Part shown: positions 53,450-62,284 of the stretch, piece after piece
Position numbering within the stretch: position 1 is the stretch's first letter
How the letters are laid out: each line of letters begins with the position of its first letter
From: Paraktedonobacter sp964250225
Lineage (GTDB): Bacteria; Chloroflexota; Ktedonobacteria; Ktedonobacterales; Ktedonobacteraceae
Direction of reading: 5' to 3'
DNA length: 64,000 nucleotides
Assembly: GCA_964250225.1 (NCBI GenBank)
Contig: CAXUEY010000008.1
Span: 1 to 64,000 of the forward strand
Made by a program: the position numbers and the translations under genes
Notes under the pieces: generated by a model
Databases searched by the model: none
What the model saw: the letters and a program-made list of their open reading frames with translations, nothing else
Told to the model about the DNA's origin: nothing

Positions 53450-53893
53450 TTAAGCGATGCGGCTCACGAGAATAGATTTCATGCGCGCGGCATTCTCCGG
53501 TTGCCCTTTTTTCATCGCCTGGCGCATGAAGAACTCCGCCACCTTTGGCACGCCACTTACCTCATTCGTGAAGTGGACGCGGCAGGTACCCTCGGAGAGC
53601 GGCTCGATCTGATAGCTCTCACGGAAGGCCTGGGGAGCATCCGCAGGCGTGGTCAGGGTCAACAAATGGTCCTGCTCAAACTCCGTCACGATCATGGTCT
53701 TCTCGCTTTTGTAGCCAGAGTACTTGCCGGACTCGAAGTAGCCGGTCCCCAGGCGCGCCGGTCCTTGCGGGGTAATGTGTTTCTCAAAGACCTCGCCCCC
53801 TGTCCAGCTCGACCGCGCCTCCAGGTCGGTGAGCAGCGCAAAGACAGCGGCTGCAGAATACTCAAAAGTGTCGGTATATTCAAAGGTCAACAT
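53450..53893 (-). CDS. SRPBCC/polyketide-cyclase-like family protein
   Basis: 147 residues. The helix-grip fold is suggested by FEYTDTFEYSAAAVFALLTDLEARSSWTGG, then MIVTEFEQDHLLTLTTP, the strand GTCRVHFTNEV and the long C-terminal helix AEFFMRQAMKKGQPENAARMKSIL. The fold binds hydrophobic ligands in a cavity. It lies downstream of the aromatic monooxygenase on the same strand (139 bases), so an accessory role is possible. ATG 53893 chosen. Confidence 0.8.
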   Translation of the reverse strand: MLTFEYTDTFEYSAAAVFALLTDLEARSSWTGGEVFEKHITPQGPARLGTGYFESGKYSGYKSEKTMIVTEFEQDHLLTLTTPADAPQAFRESYQIEPLSEGTCRVHFTNEVSGVPKVAEFFMRQAMKKGQPENAARMKSILVSRIA

Positions 53894-54032
53894 GGTCTTT
53901 TCTCTTTCTGCTTGTATTGTATGTTTGCCCGTCATCAATGTTCATGCCTGTGTCGCCTGCTACGCATAGGGGGAAGAGGAGCAGAGTGTAGCGTGCCAAC
54001 CATTCCTTTCTCCATCATCATGCAGGCTCGCG

Positions 54033-55658
54033 CTAAAGTCGGAAGAGGAGCTTTGCGAACGCTTGCGTCAGCATATGCTCCGCATCCTCCTGACTGGTCT
54101 GGCTTCTCCAGGCAATGAAACCGTCGGGGCGCACAATCACGGCCCCGCTGGCATCGATGCCATACGCCTTGCAAAATGCGCCATCAGAATCGAGGAGACT
54201 ACCTGCTTCACCGCCGATTTGATAGCTCTCCAGCGAAAGATGCAGGGCCTCTTGTGCGCGGCGGCCAGCTTCCAGCCAGAGCTGTCCTTGCGGCCCGGCC
54301 AGCACGACGAAGTGGAGGCCGAAGAGATCGAGGGTTGAGATCAACTCGCCCTGACACTTCAGCACAACATGGGGTGCGCGTGTCCCCGGCTGTCCCGTCC
54401 ACCACGTCGGTTGCTGGAACAGGGGAAGCTGCTCATCACCTGCCTCCGGGACAATCGCAGCTCCCGTGCTATAGCGATAGCCCATATTGAGGAGTAATGT
54501 ATTCACCGTGATCCCTTCTGAACCCTCGGTAAAGCGCTCCTGAGAAAGCAGGGTCACCTGTTCGACTGTATAGTCAGCCAGCGGGCGGCGTTCAGAATCG
54601 TAGGTCGCGAGTAAGCGCGGGTTGGCTCCGCCATGCAGAACCGCCGCGAGCTTCCAGGCCAGATTGTGTGCCTCGGCAATGCCTGTATTGCCTCCCAGCG
54701 CGCCCGTCGGCGGCTGCGCGCGCGCGGCATCCCCGACCAGGAAGATCCGGCCATCCTGAAAGCGATCAGCAATGCGCGCGACCATTTCCCAGGAGGCCAC
54801 GCCCTTGAACTGCACCGGGTAATCAGGAATGCCAATGGCGGCTCGAATGAGAGTCAGACAACGTTCCTCTGGAAAATCGGCCTCTGTCTCGCGGTCCGGG
54901 TCATAGCTCGCATCCAGCCGGAAGAGGTCTGGTCGCACAGAAGAGCCAGGGTAGGCAGAGAAACCGCCGGACACGGTGTCGTTGGCGAGGAAACACAAGA
55001 CGGCATCCCGCTTGCGGAACAGCTCGATCAGCCCAGGTGCCTCGAAGACAATACTCATAGAATGGCCCAGGCCGCCTGCTCCATGCGTGCCGATGCCAAG
55101 CTGCTGCCTGACACCGCTGCGACCACCGTCAGCCGCGATCAGATAGCGGGCGCGGACCCGACGCTCTATTCCGCTGCTTCGATCACGAATGGTAGCTGTA
55201 ACGCCTTCTTCATCCTGCTCAAAGATGAGCAATTCGGTCTGATAGCGTAGCTCTCCGCCCATTTGTTTGGCGAGACCTGGCAGCACCGTCTCCAGCACAT
55301 CCTGCGCAATGAGGCTCCCCCGGATGGGGCTGGCAGGCGTGAAGTAGGCGCTGAAATCTTCCATCAGGTTATCAACTGCCTCGCTCACCAGGGTCTCGAC
55401 CAGCGGGACATTACTGCCCAGAGAGAAGGGAGGCTCGATCTGACGAATAGCAGCTTCGGCCCCAACCGAACGGAAGATTTCCAGAGTCCGCGCGGTCAGA
55501 CTTGCCACACGCGGGTGGACCGAGATGCCTGGATGCCGTTCGACGAGGAGCGAGGCAATGCCATGCCGACCGAGAAACAGGGAGGTGGACAGACCAACCA
55601 GGCTGCCTCCCACGATCAGCACAGGCGTAGTTTCATCATACATTGATTGCTTATCCAT
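54033..55658 (-). CDS. FAD-dependent aromatic hydroxylase (rifampicin monooxygenase/PgaE-like)
   Basis: 541 residues. The FAD motif is VLIVGGSLVGLSTSLFLGRHG at 13-33 (GxGxxG changed to GGSLVG), the middle motif YLIAADGGRSGVR, and the second FAD motif GRIFLVGDAARAQPPTGALGGNTGIAEAHNLAWKL. The C-terminal part resembles the thioredoxin-like tail. Relatives hydroxylate polyketides or antibiotics such as rifampicin, using NADPH. AAGGAGC precedes the ATG. Upstream lies an array of GGTGA half-sites and then the MalT-like regulator, which probably controls it. Substrate unknown. Confidence 0.87.
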   Translation of the reverse strand: MDKQSMYDETTPVLIVGGSLVGLSTSLFLGRHGIASLLVERHPGISVHPRVASLTARTLEIFRSVGAEAAIRQIEPPFSLGSNVPLVETLVSEAVDNLMEDFSAYFTPASPIRGSLIAQDVLETVLPGLAKQMGGELRYQTELLIFEQDEEGVTATIRDRSSGIERRVRARYLIAADGGRSGVRQQLGIGTHGAGGLGHSMSIVFEAPGLIELFRKRDAVLCFLANDTVSGGFSAYPGSSVRPDLFRLDASYDPDRETEADFPEERCLTLIRAAIGIPDYPVQFKGVASWEMVARIADRFQDGRIFLVGDAARAQPPTGALGGNTGIAEAHNLAWKLAAVLHGGANPRLLATYDSERRPLADYTVEQVTLLSQERFTEGSEGITVNTLLLNMGYRYSTGAAIVPEAGDEQLPLFQQPTWWTGQPGTRAPHVVLKCQGELISTLDLFGLHFVVLAGPQGQLWLEAGRRAQEALHLSLESYQIGGEAGSLLDSDGAFCKAYGIDASGAVIVRPDGFIAWRSQTSQEDAEHMLTQAFAKLLFRL

Positions 55659-55762
55659 TTTTGCTCCTTATTTCCAGAAAAAGTGAATGAGATGTTATAT
55701 CTGAATCACCATTCAATACGTTGTTCTAGTTCTTTATGAGTATGGGTCGTCTTGTTGTTGAA

Positions 55763-55768
55763 AGTATA
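55763..55768 (-). promoter_or_regulatory. -10 box of the aromatic hydroxylase gene
   Basis: TATACT on the minus strand, about 105 bases before the start. The -35 position is poor (TGAAGT), as in activator-dependent promoters. Confidence 0.5.
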
Positions 55769-55776
55769 GCTGTCAG

Positions 55777-55836
55777 GCGGGTGAGACTTCATCACCTGCC
55801 GGGGTGAATGAGGGGCGGGTGATTGCGCAATCACCC
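55777..55836. promoter_or_regulatory. Array of GGTGA half-sites with a 20-bp palindrome
   Basis: GGTGA or its complement occurs at 55780, 55792, 55803, 55818 and 55831 within 60 bases. Two of these form the perfect palindrome GGGTGATTGCGCAATCACCC (55817-55836), and two more an imperfect one (55777-55800). It abuts the -10 box of the monooxygenase gene. Binding by the neighbouring MalT/LuxR protein is inference. Confidence 0.6.
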
Positions 55837-56015
55837 TCTGTCACTGCTCTACGGTCTATCAAAGGCTCTTGCGTGAAGAGAGCAGCGGGCTTGTACAAGG
55901 AGAAAATCGAACGTGCAGAGTGCGAGATTTAGAAATAGCTGCATGATTTATCCTGAATCGCGTCAAAAAGTGAGCCTGGCGCGAGGAAGAACGGCCAGCT
56001 TTTCCAGAGAGAGGT

Positions 56016-58748
56016 TTAGACCAGATGCAGCTTGTGTGCTTCCTCCCGTGCCTCCTGGCGATTATTAACGCCGAGCTTGAAATAGATGCTCTGCACCTGC
56101 GTCTTGATGGTATTGACCGAGACGACCAGTTCACGAGCGATTTCGGGGTTTGAGAATCCCACGACCAACAGGCGTAGCACTCGTTTCTCCTGGGGACTCA
56201 GCGGCTCCAGCAAAAAACGCTCACCAGTGCTTGCAATGGGAGTACCGGGCGCCTCCTTCTCGTGGGTGGCAGCCAGGAGCAGCTCGCGTGTATAGCGCTT
56301 CAGCGGCTCTTCGTGGAGAGTAGGCAACAGCGTGCGCAACAGATCATACATGGCCGGACCTTCGTCCAGGAAGAGGCGTTGATAGTTCTCCGCGCGCGCC
56401 AGGGTCAACGCCTGATGGAGCACCTGGTAGGCCTGCGTTGTTTCCCGGCTAGCATGGTGCGCGAGGGCTTGCAGGACCAGGATCTCCAGTTGAGTGTGCG
56501 TCTGTCGCCGTATCTGCGCTTCTTCCTGCCAGATCAGTAGCAGCCGCAGAGCTTCAGCGTTCTCACCCCCGGCGATGAGCAAGCGTGTGCTGAGGAGGGC
56601 GTCTTCTTCCTGCTGGAGAAAAATAGCGCTGTCGCTATACTGGAAAGAGGAAACGGCCCTCTGCCTGGCTGTCTCCAGATCACCGGCGGCGAGGGCCAGG
56701 CGAGATTGGCAGGAGTAGATGCTGCGCAACAAATGGGGCCAACGTTGGACGCGCGCAGCCAGAGCGGTCAGGTCTTGCTGAGCCTGGGCAGTTGCGCCAC
56801 GCGCTTGCTGAAGCTGTGCCAGGACCAGAGCGCTTTTGACCAGCATTTCATCGTCGGGGAAACGCTGAAAAATATTCTTAGCCAGGGTTGCCTGTTGTTG
56901 CGCGGTTTCCAGATCGTTCCACTCATATGCAAGCGTGGCCAGGTATTGGAGCGTGGTTCCTGTATCCACAAAATCATTGCATGCCTCCGCCTCCGTGAAG
57001 ACCTGTTGATAGAGCTGAGCCGCCAGGTGGAGTTCTCCCTGAGCCACGTGGGCAGCGCCGAGCAAGAGCAGACTGGCCCGCGCGCCATAATCATTCCGAA
57101 CCTCTGTGTTGGTTCGGTGAGCTTCCAGCAGGAGCTGTTTGGCCTCGTCTGCCCTCCCATCCCACAATGCGGCTGTGCCAATGTTAATCAGGCAGGCCCC
57201 ACGCAACGAACTCGCCCAGGCTGGCAGCAGCTCTAAGGCTCGCCTGGAGACCTGAAATCCCTGCACAAAGTCGCTCTGCCACATCAGAGAGGAGGCGCGC
57301 AGCGCCTCAACCTCACCCAGTTTGGCGCTTTTGCCCTCCGCTTGCCAGACACGCTCAGCCATGCGCAAGGGCCGTTCGAACTGGGCACGCGTTGTGGGTG
57401 AGCGTCGATCAGTGAGAAAGAGTATGGCTGTGGCATAGATCAGGCACAATTCTGGATGCATCTGGAGCTGTTCTTCAGGTAACTGCTCCAACCGGTGAAA
57501 GAGGGTAAACACCTCGTTGGGAGTCTGCTGGGGACCGGCGAAACGTTCCATGAGCTGGGCTGCACGGGAGAACTGGCGTACCGCGAGGTCTGTATCAATC
57601 GCCTCAACCAACAGACCATGCGCTTCATACCAATGGCTGGCTCTGGCAAAGAGTTCGCGCACCATTTCCTCGTCAAAGCGGCGGCGTGCCTCATGCTGCA
57701 TGGCCTCAGCAAAGAGAGCATGGTAGCGGTACCACTGGCCAGCTCCCTCCAGGGGATAGAGAAAGAGGTTGGCCTGATCCAGATGTGTGAGGAGCCGTGT
57801 ACTCTCCTCGCACCCCGTCACCGCCGCGCAGAGTGAGGCATTCAGGCGGCTAAACAAGCTGGTTTGCAAGAGAAACGTTTGCACCTCATCTGGCTGGGTA
57901 CGCAGAACATCAGCGACAAGGTACTCTAGAATATGCTGGTGACTGCCGGTTATGTTGGTCAGGATATGCTCAATCTCATATGGGTCATGGCGTCCCTGTG
58001 CGGCCAGCGTCAACAAGTGAAGTCCGGCTACCCAGCCCTCAATGCGCTCATCGAGCTGAGCCAGCGTTTCAGGCGCGAGTGGGATAGGCAGGGCATGCTG
58101 AAAAAACTGCTGTGTCTCTTGCGGCGAAAAGCGCAGGTCTGCGGCGCGCAACTCGCACAGATCGCCGCGCACGCGCCAATGTGCCAGAGGCAGAGGTGGA
58201 TCACTACGGGTAATCAGCACAACACACAACGTTTCCGGTAGATAATCGAGCAGAAAGGCCAGCGTCTCGTGAACACGAGGCGAGGTGATGGTATGATACT
58301 CTTCCAGGACCAGCAGAGCGCGCCCCGGCAGTTGTGCCAGTGTGTTGATAAACAGCGTGAGCGCGCCTTCAAAGGCTGGTTGAGAAGCATGGAGCAAGGT
58401 CTCCAGCGTTTCCTGTCCCAGATCAGGCTGGATGCTTGCGCAAGCGGTCAACACGTACCGCCAGAAGCGTACCGGATCGTTATCGCCAGCATCGAGCGCG
58501 ACCCAGGCCACGGGGGGCAAAGCAGGGCGAGCAGCCATCCAGCTACGCACCAGCGTCGTTTTACCAGAGCCAGCGGGCGCGGAGAGCAGCATCACGCCGC
58601 GCTCCAGCCCTTCATCCAGGCGAGTGTAGAGCGTTTCGCGTGTCACCAGTGGACCGCGCAGTCGTGGCGGCGTCAGTTTGGTGCTGAGCAACGCCTCGCT
58701 TGCCCCGCGTGCTGCCTGTTCGGCGGGGTCTTTGCTCGCGTGATTCAT
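56016..58748 (-). CDS. MalT-like LuxR family regulator (LAL type)
   Basis: 910 residues. An N-terminal STAND ATPase region has Walker A LLSAPAGSGKTTLVRSW near 60-76 and a Walker B-like ALLVLEEYHTI, followed by winged-helix and TPR-like helical repeats across about 350-800. The C-terminal LuxR helix-turn-helix is clear (LSPQEKRVLRLLVVGFSNPEIARELVVSVNTIKTQVQSIYFKLGVNNR). Such proteins activate promoters on ligand and ATP binding. ATG 58748 follows GGAGG. The GGTGA array lies downstream of this gene, in front of the monooxygenase, the likely target. The inducer is unknown. Confidence 0.9.
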   Translation of the reverse strand: MNHASKDPAEQAARGASEALLSTKLTPPRLRGPLVTRETLYTRLDEGLERGVMLLSAPAGSGKTTLVRSWMAARPALPPVAWVALDAGDNDPVRFWRYVLTACASIQPDLGQETLETLLHASQPAFEGALTLFINTLAQLPGRALLVLEEYHTITSPRVHETLAFLLDYLPETLCVVLITRSDPPLPLAHWRVRGDLCELRAADLRFSPQETQQFFQHALPIPLAPETLAQLDERIEGWVAGLHLLTLAAQGRHDPYEIEHILTNITGSHQHILEYLVADVLRTQPDEVQTFLLQTSLFSRLNASLCAAVTGCEESTRLLTHLDQANLFLYPLEGAGQWYRYHALFAEAMQHEARRRFDEEMVRELFARASHWYEAHGLLVEAIDTDLAVRQFSRAAQLMERFAGPQQTPNEVFTLFHRLEQLPEEQLQMHPELCLIYATAILFLTDRRSPTTRAQFERPLRMAERVWQAEGKSAKLGEVEALRASSLMWQSDFVQGFQVSRRALELLPAWASSLRGACLINIGTAALWDGRADEAKQLLLEAHRTNTEVRNDYGARASLLLLGAAHVAQGELHLAAQLYQQVFTEAEACNDFVDTGTTLQYLATLAYEWNDLETAQQQATLAKNIFQRFPDDEMLVKSALVLAQLQQARGATAQAQQDLTALAARVQRWPHLLRSIYSCQSRLALAAGDLETARQRAVSSFQYSDSAIFLQQEEDALLSTRLLIAGGENAEALRLLLIWQEEAQIRRQTHTQLEILVLQALAHHASRETTQAYQVLHQALTLARAENYQRLFLDEGPAMYDLLRTLLPTLHEEPLKRYTRELLLAATHEKEAPGTPIASTGERFLLEPLSPQEKRVLRLLVVGFSNPEIARELVVSVNTIKTQVQSIYFKLGVNNRQEAREEAHKLHLV

Positions 58749-58989
58749 TGATGCCATCCTCCACACCGATGCGTGTGCTCTTACTCAAGATACAGAATCA
58801 TACGCATCACTGTCAGAAATGTTGCACATGGTATGTCTCGCATGGCACACGCTCTCAGGCGAATGGAGTCTCTCTCCTGAAGCACGCTTGAGAAGAAAAG
58901 ACAGCTATCCATTGGAAAATTTGTTTTTGGTTATATAACGCTTGAGTTCATCTTTTATCTGTAATACCAATTTTGCCTGTGAAAAGCGT

Positions 58990-59442
58990 TCAAGCTCCCT
59001 CAGGCTTCTGGATACTCTGTGGCGGCACATCTGCCACTGACCACGAGCCAAAAAACTTGATGGCGTGGGCGTGGTAACGCTGCATAAGCGCGCTAATCTT
59101 ATCGACCTCCTCCTGCGAATTGGCGTGGACATGCAAAATCTGCTTGCCCTCACGCGCGGCGCTCTGATAGACATGCACGCCCGTCTCATCGGTGGTCCCC
59201 TGGAAACTGGAGAGGAAACGCTGCAACCAGTTCTTCTCTTCATCCAGATCCTGGACCTTTTGTTGCGCCTCCTGGCTCTCCATCAAGCGAACCTCATCGG
59301 TAGCATAACCAGCGTCCTGAAAGGCCTGGCGCGCCTGACGTGCCTCCTGCACATCATCGATAATGCCGACCACATAATTTTTCGGATAGAGCGTCCCACT
59401 GCTCGACTGCGGGAATTGAGGATCGTGGGCTTGCTGTGTCAT
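58990..59442 (-). CDS. Hypothetical stress-type protein
   Basis: 150 residues. A repeating pattern (KNYVVGIIDDVQEARQARQAFQDAGYATDEVRLM, then a later VHVYQSAAREGKQILHVHANSQEEVDKISALMQRYHAHAIKFFG) suggests a ferredoxin-like beta-alpha-beta fold duplicated in part. No family is recognised. AAGGGAG precedes the ATG at 59442. The open frame further upstream is non-coding. Confidence 0.65.
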   Translation of the reverse strand: MTQQAHDPQFPQSSSGTLYPKNYVVGIIDDVQEARQARQAFQDAGYATDEVRLMESQEAQQKVQDLDEEKNWLQRFLSSFQGTTDETGVHVYQSAAREGKQILHVHANSQEEVDKISALMQRYHAHAIKFFGSWSVADVPPQSIQKPEGA

Positions 59443-59678
59443 TAGGACTCCCTTTCTATACCTCGCCCGGCACATGAATGCCAGACAAAGTTGCACAAGT
59501 GATTGTATGTTTCTCTGGTCGGGGAAAATAAGAGACCCTGAAGGTAGCACGCTGACAACGCTCAGAAAGTGACTCAGCCGTGTTTCGGCTGATATATTCA
59601 TGCATATGTATTGTGTTTGTGGAACGAACGTGCTATTATGCTTGAAATACAAACCAGATATGTTGCAGGGAGGGCCAT

Positions 59679-60113
59679 ATGTTACAGCAATCACAGCGAA
59701 CAAATACAACCTACAAAGGCGAAATCACTGAATGCATGGTTTTAGCGAGATTGGTTCAATTAGGATACAATTGCCTTCGACCCTGGGGCCACGATTGCCG
59801 CTATGATATCGCTATTGATGATGATGGGGAACTTATACGCGTTCAATGCAAAACAGCAAGGTATATTGAAGAGCGCGGCTGTTTGGAATTTAATACTGTT
59901 ATTACTTACGCTAGAGTTGGCGGAAAACCACACATTAGGAAGGGGTATAAAGGGGAGGCTGACTATTTCGGGGTGTATTCTCCCCACACAGGAAAAATAT
60001 ATCTGGTTCCAGTGGAAGATGCACCGGAGGGGGGAGCAGCAGCGCTACGTTTACATGCAACAAAAAACAACCAGAACAAAGGTGTGCGTTGGGCTAAAGA
60101 TTATGAAATATAA
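59679..60113 (+). CDS. PD-(D/E)xK endonuclease of the group I intron-associated type (PDDEXK_5-like)
   Basis: 144 residues. The nuclease layout is clear: TYKGEITECMVLARLVQLGYNCLRPWGHDCRYDIAIDDDGELIRVQCKTARY, with Glu, Asp and the QxK of this family, then a C-terminal YFGVYSPHTGKIYLVPVE. Relatives are encoded in cyanobacterial tRNA introns (I-SspI type). Here the gene ends 3 bases from the 3' end of a tRNA-Thr gene on the other strand, and no intron is present in that tRNA. The base composition is more AT-rich than around it. GGGAGGG precedes the ATG. Confidence 0.8.
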   Translation: MLQQSQRTNTTYKGEITECMVLARLVQLGYNCLRPWGHDCRYDIAIDDDGELIRVQCKTARYIEERGCLEFNTVITYARVGGKPHIRKGYKGEADYFGVYSPHTGKIYLVPVEDAPEGGAAALRLHATKNNQNKGVRWAKDYEI

Positions 60114-60116
60114 AAG

Positions 60117-60189
60117 AGCCGGTGAGCAGGCTCGAACTGCTGACTTGCTAATTACGAATTAGCTACTCTACCAACTGAGTTACACCGGC
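60117..60189 (-). tRNA. tRNA-Thr, anticodon CGU
   Basis: 73 bases that fold well. The acceptor arm GCCGGTG pairs with CACCGGC, D arm ACTC/GAGT, anticodon arm GCTAA/TTAGC with loop TTCGTAA (anticodon CGT), T arm AGCAG/CTGCT with loop TTCGAGC. CCA is not encoded. No intron. Confidence 0.93.
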
Positions 60190-60224
60190 TTGCCAAAGAT
60201 GTAATAATCTTGCTGACGTAAGCG

Positions 60225-60253
60225 ATTATACATGGCAAATTTCGCGCTGTCAA
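60225..60253 (-). promoter_or_regulatory. Consensus sigma-70 promoter of tRNA-Thr
   Basis: On the minus strand TTGACA (60248-60253), a 17-base spacer and TATAAT (60225-60230), both perfect. Transcription would start about 30 bases before the tRNA. Confidence 0.8.
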
Positions 60254-60387
60254 GCGTTTTTTTGTAGCGCTTGTGCAAGATCGGCAATGGCATTGGGGAG
60301 AGCGAGATCGGCGCATAGAAGCTCTGCATTATTTGCGGCGTGATGCTGGTTCGCGGGCGTGGATTGAGCGGCGCCTGGGCTATGGCC

Positions 60388-60417
60388 TTGCGTCTCTGCG
60401 AAATGGGACGATATACT
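60388..60417 (+). promoter_or_regulatory. Promoter of the AICAR transformylase gene
   Basis: TTGCGT (60388-60393), an 18-base spacer and TATACT (60412-60417), 80 bases before the ATG at 60498. Confidence 0.55.
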
Positions 60418-60497
60418 GTGGGCGCAATCAATCGTTCTCGCAACTACTGAGAAGCCGGTGATGTTTGCATTGCTGGCTTGAAAGGATAGATCTATTT

Positions 60498-61673
60498 ATG
60501 GAGTATAGTGAACTGCCTCTGCGCTATGGTCTGAATCCCCAGCAGACGCCCGCGAAGGTCTTTAGCAAACAGGGGGCACTACCGTTTCAAGTGCTGAATG
60601 GCGCGCCCGGCTATATCAATCTGCTCGATGCGCTCAATGCCTGGCAGTTGGTGCGCGAGTTGCGGCAGGCGCTGAGTATGCCTGCCGCCGCTTCTTTTAA
60701 GCATGTCAGTCCGGCGGGCGCGGGCGTGGCGGTCCCGTTGAGCGAGGTGCTGCGCCAGGCGTATGAGGTGGAGGATCTGGAGCTTTCGCCGCTGGCTACG
60801 GCGTATGCGCGGGCGCGTGGGGCTGATCGGCTCTGCTCGTTCGGCGACTTTGCCGCGTTGAGCGATGTGTTGGACGTGCCAACGGCGCGCATCCTGAGCC
60901 GCGAGGTCTCGGACGGAGTGATCGCGCCCGGCTATGAAGCTGAGGCTCTGGAACTACTACGTAAGAAAAAGCAGGGCAAATACCTGGTGCTCCAGATCGA
61001 TCCGAGCTTTGAGCCGCCCGATCTGGAGCAGCGCGAGGTCTTTGGCGTGACCTTTGAGCAGAAACGCAACACGCTTGTGCCGGACGCCAGCCTGCTCACA
61101 CATATCCCTACAACACACAAAGAGCTGTCCGAAGCGGCCCGGCGCGACCTGGTGGTGGCGCTGATTACCTTGAAATATACCCAATCGAACTCGATCTGCT
61201 TCACGCTGGATGGACAGAGCATCGGCATGGGCGCGGGGCAGCAATCGCGCATCCACTGCACACGCCTGGCAGCCTCGAAAGCCGAGAACTGGTACCTGCG
61301 TCAGCATCCGCAAGTGCTCGCGCTGCCCTGGAAGCCCCGCATGAAGCGCGTGGACAAGGCGAACGCGATTGATCTCTATCTGCGCGCGGACCTGACACCA
61401 GCCGAAGAGCGTGCCTGGGAGCAGAATTTTACCACGCCTCCCCAGCGCCTCAGCAGCGAGGAGCAGCAGACGTGGTTGCAGAGTTTGCGCGGCGTGACGC
61501 TTGGCTCCGATGGCTTTATTCCTTTCCGCGATACCATCGACTGCGCTGCGCACTATGGGGTCGCCTATGTCGTCCAGCCCGGCGGCTCGATGCGCGACGA
61601 AGATGTGATCCAGGCATGCGACGATTATGACATGGTGATGGCAATGGCCGGCGTGCGCCTCTTCCACCATTAA
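60498..61673 (+). CDS. purH: Stand-alone AICAR formyltransferase (PurH C-terminal domain)
   Basis: 391 residues, matching only the transformylase part of PurH. It adds a formyl group from 10-formyl-THF to AICAR in the second-last step of IMP synthesis. The motif SFKHVSPAGAGV holds the catalytic Lys-His pair, and SNSICFTLDGQSIGMGAGQQSRIHCTRLAASKAENW and the closing SLRGVTLGSDGFIPFRDTIDCAAHYGVAYVVQPGGSMRDEDVI are typical. The IMP cyclohydrolase domain is absent, so that step must be done elsewhere. AAAGGA precedes ATG 60498. Confidence 0.9.
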   Translation: MEYSELPLRYGLNPQQTPAKVFSKQGALPFQVLNGAPGYINLLDALNAWQLVRELRQALSMPAAASFKHVSPAGAGVAVPLSEVLRQAYEVEDLELSPLATAYARARGADRLCSFGDFAALSDVLDVPTARILSREVSDGVIAPGYEAEALELLRKKKQGKYLVLQIDPSFEPPDLEQREVFGVTFEQKRNTLVPDASLLTHIPTTHKELSEAARRDLVVALITLKYTQSNSICFTLDGQSIGMGAGQQSRIHCTRLAASKAENWYLRQHPQVLALPWKPRMKRVDKANAIDLYLRADLTPAEERAWEQNFTTPPQRLSSEEQQTWLQSLRGVTLGSDGFIPFRDTIDCAAHYGVAYVVQPGGSMRDEDVIQACDDYDMVMAMAGVRLFHH

Positions 61674-61769
61674 ATGTGATCCCACAAAGCAAGGCCACTC
61701 CCCCATTCGGACCTCCTGGTATCCATGAGGCTCTGCTGGTTCGTATAAATAAAGAGAAGGAGCAGACGT

Positions 61770-62174
61770 ATGGAGCAAAAACAACCGATATCGACACAAA
61801 CATCTGAAAAAACAGTTCTTATTGTGGATGACGACCATGACATTGGTGAAACGTTGCGTGCCATCATCCTCGATCAAACACCCTATCGCGCACTCTGGAT
61901 CGCTGAAAGCGATCTGGCACTGGAGGCCGCGTTCCATGTGAAGCCCTCTGTGATTCTGCTGGATTACATGCTGCCCACCCTGGATGGCTTGCAGCTCTTT
62001 GACTATATGCAACATCTGGAGCATATGCGCGACGTACCGGTCGTGTTAATTAGCGCGCAAACCTCCATTCCCCTGGAGGAAGTCCGTAAAAGAGGGATGC
62101 ACTTCCTGCGCAAACCCTTTGACATGGATGAACTCATTACCCTGGTCGAGCAGCTTGTAGAAGGGGCGCGATGA
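61770..62174 (+). CDS. Single-domain response regulator
   Basis: 134 residues with one receiver domain: VLIVDDDHDIGETL (acidic pocket), the phospho-acceptor Asp in VILLDYMLPTLDGL, VVLISAQTS and the conserved Lys in FLRKPFDMDEL. No output domain. It would take phosphate from a histidine kinase not in this window. AAGGAG precedes the ATG. Confidence 0.9.
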   Translation: MEQKQPISTQTSEKTVLIVDDDHDIGETLRAIILDQTPYRALWIAESDLALEAAFHVKPSVILLDYMLPTLDGLQLFDYMQHLEHMRDVPVVLISAQTSIPLEEVRKRGMHFLRKPFDMDELITLVEQLVEGAR

Positions 62175-62192
62175 GTACCACGAGTACCACGC

Positions 62193-62217
62193 GCCAGTTT
62201 TTTGCGTAAAAAAAGCT
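62193..62217 (+). terminator. A/T-rich hairpin after the response regulator
   Basis: CAGTTTTTT pairs with AAAAAAAGCTG around a GCGT loop, 19 bases after the stop. Confidence 0.5.
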
Positions 62218-62244
62218 GCTGAGTGACCTTTTTGCCACGCAAAC

Positions 62245-62274
62245 TCGACAGCGCTCTCAGAGATATGGTAAAAT
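62245..62274 (+). promoter_or_regulatory. Promoter of the rdgB leader
   Basis: TCGACA (62245-62250), an 18-base spacer and TAAAAT (62269-62274), with an extended TGG before the -10. Transcription would start near 62281. Confidence 0.55.
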
Positions 62275-62284
62275 ATGGCCCAAT

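Noticed and set aside
55817..55836. The 20-bp palindrome as terminator of the MalT-like gene
   Set aside because: No T-run on the minus strand, and it is 180 bases past the stop but abuts the next promoter; an operator fits better.
59679..60189. Group I intron in tRNA-Thr
   Set aside because: The tRNA folds without interruption and the nuclease gene lies outside it.
60957..62024. 355-codon minus-strand frame
   Set aside because: Antisense to the AICAR transformylase and response regulator, both of which have full motifs.
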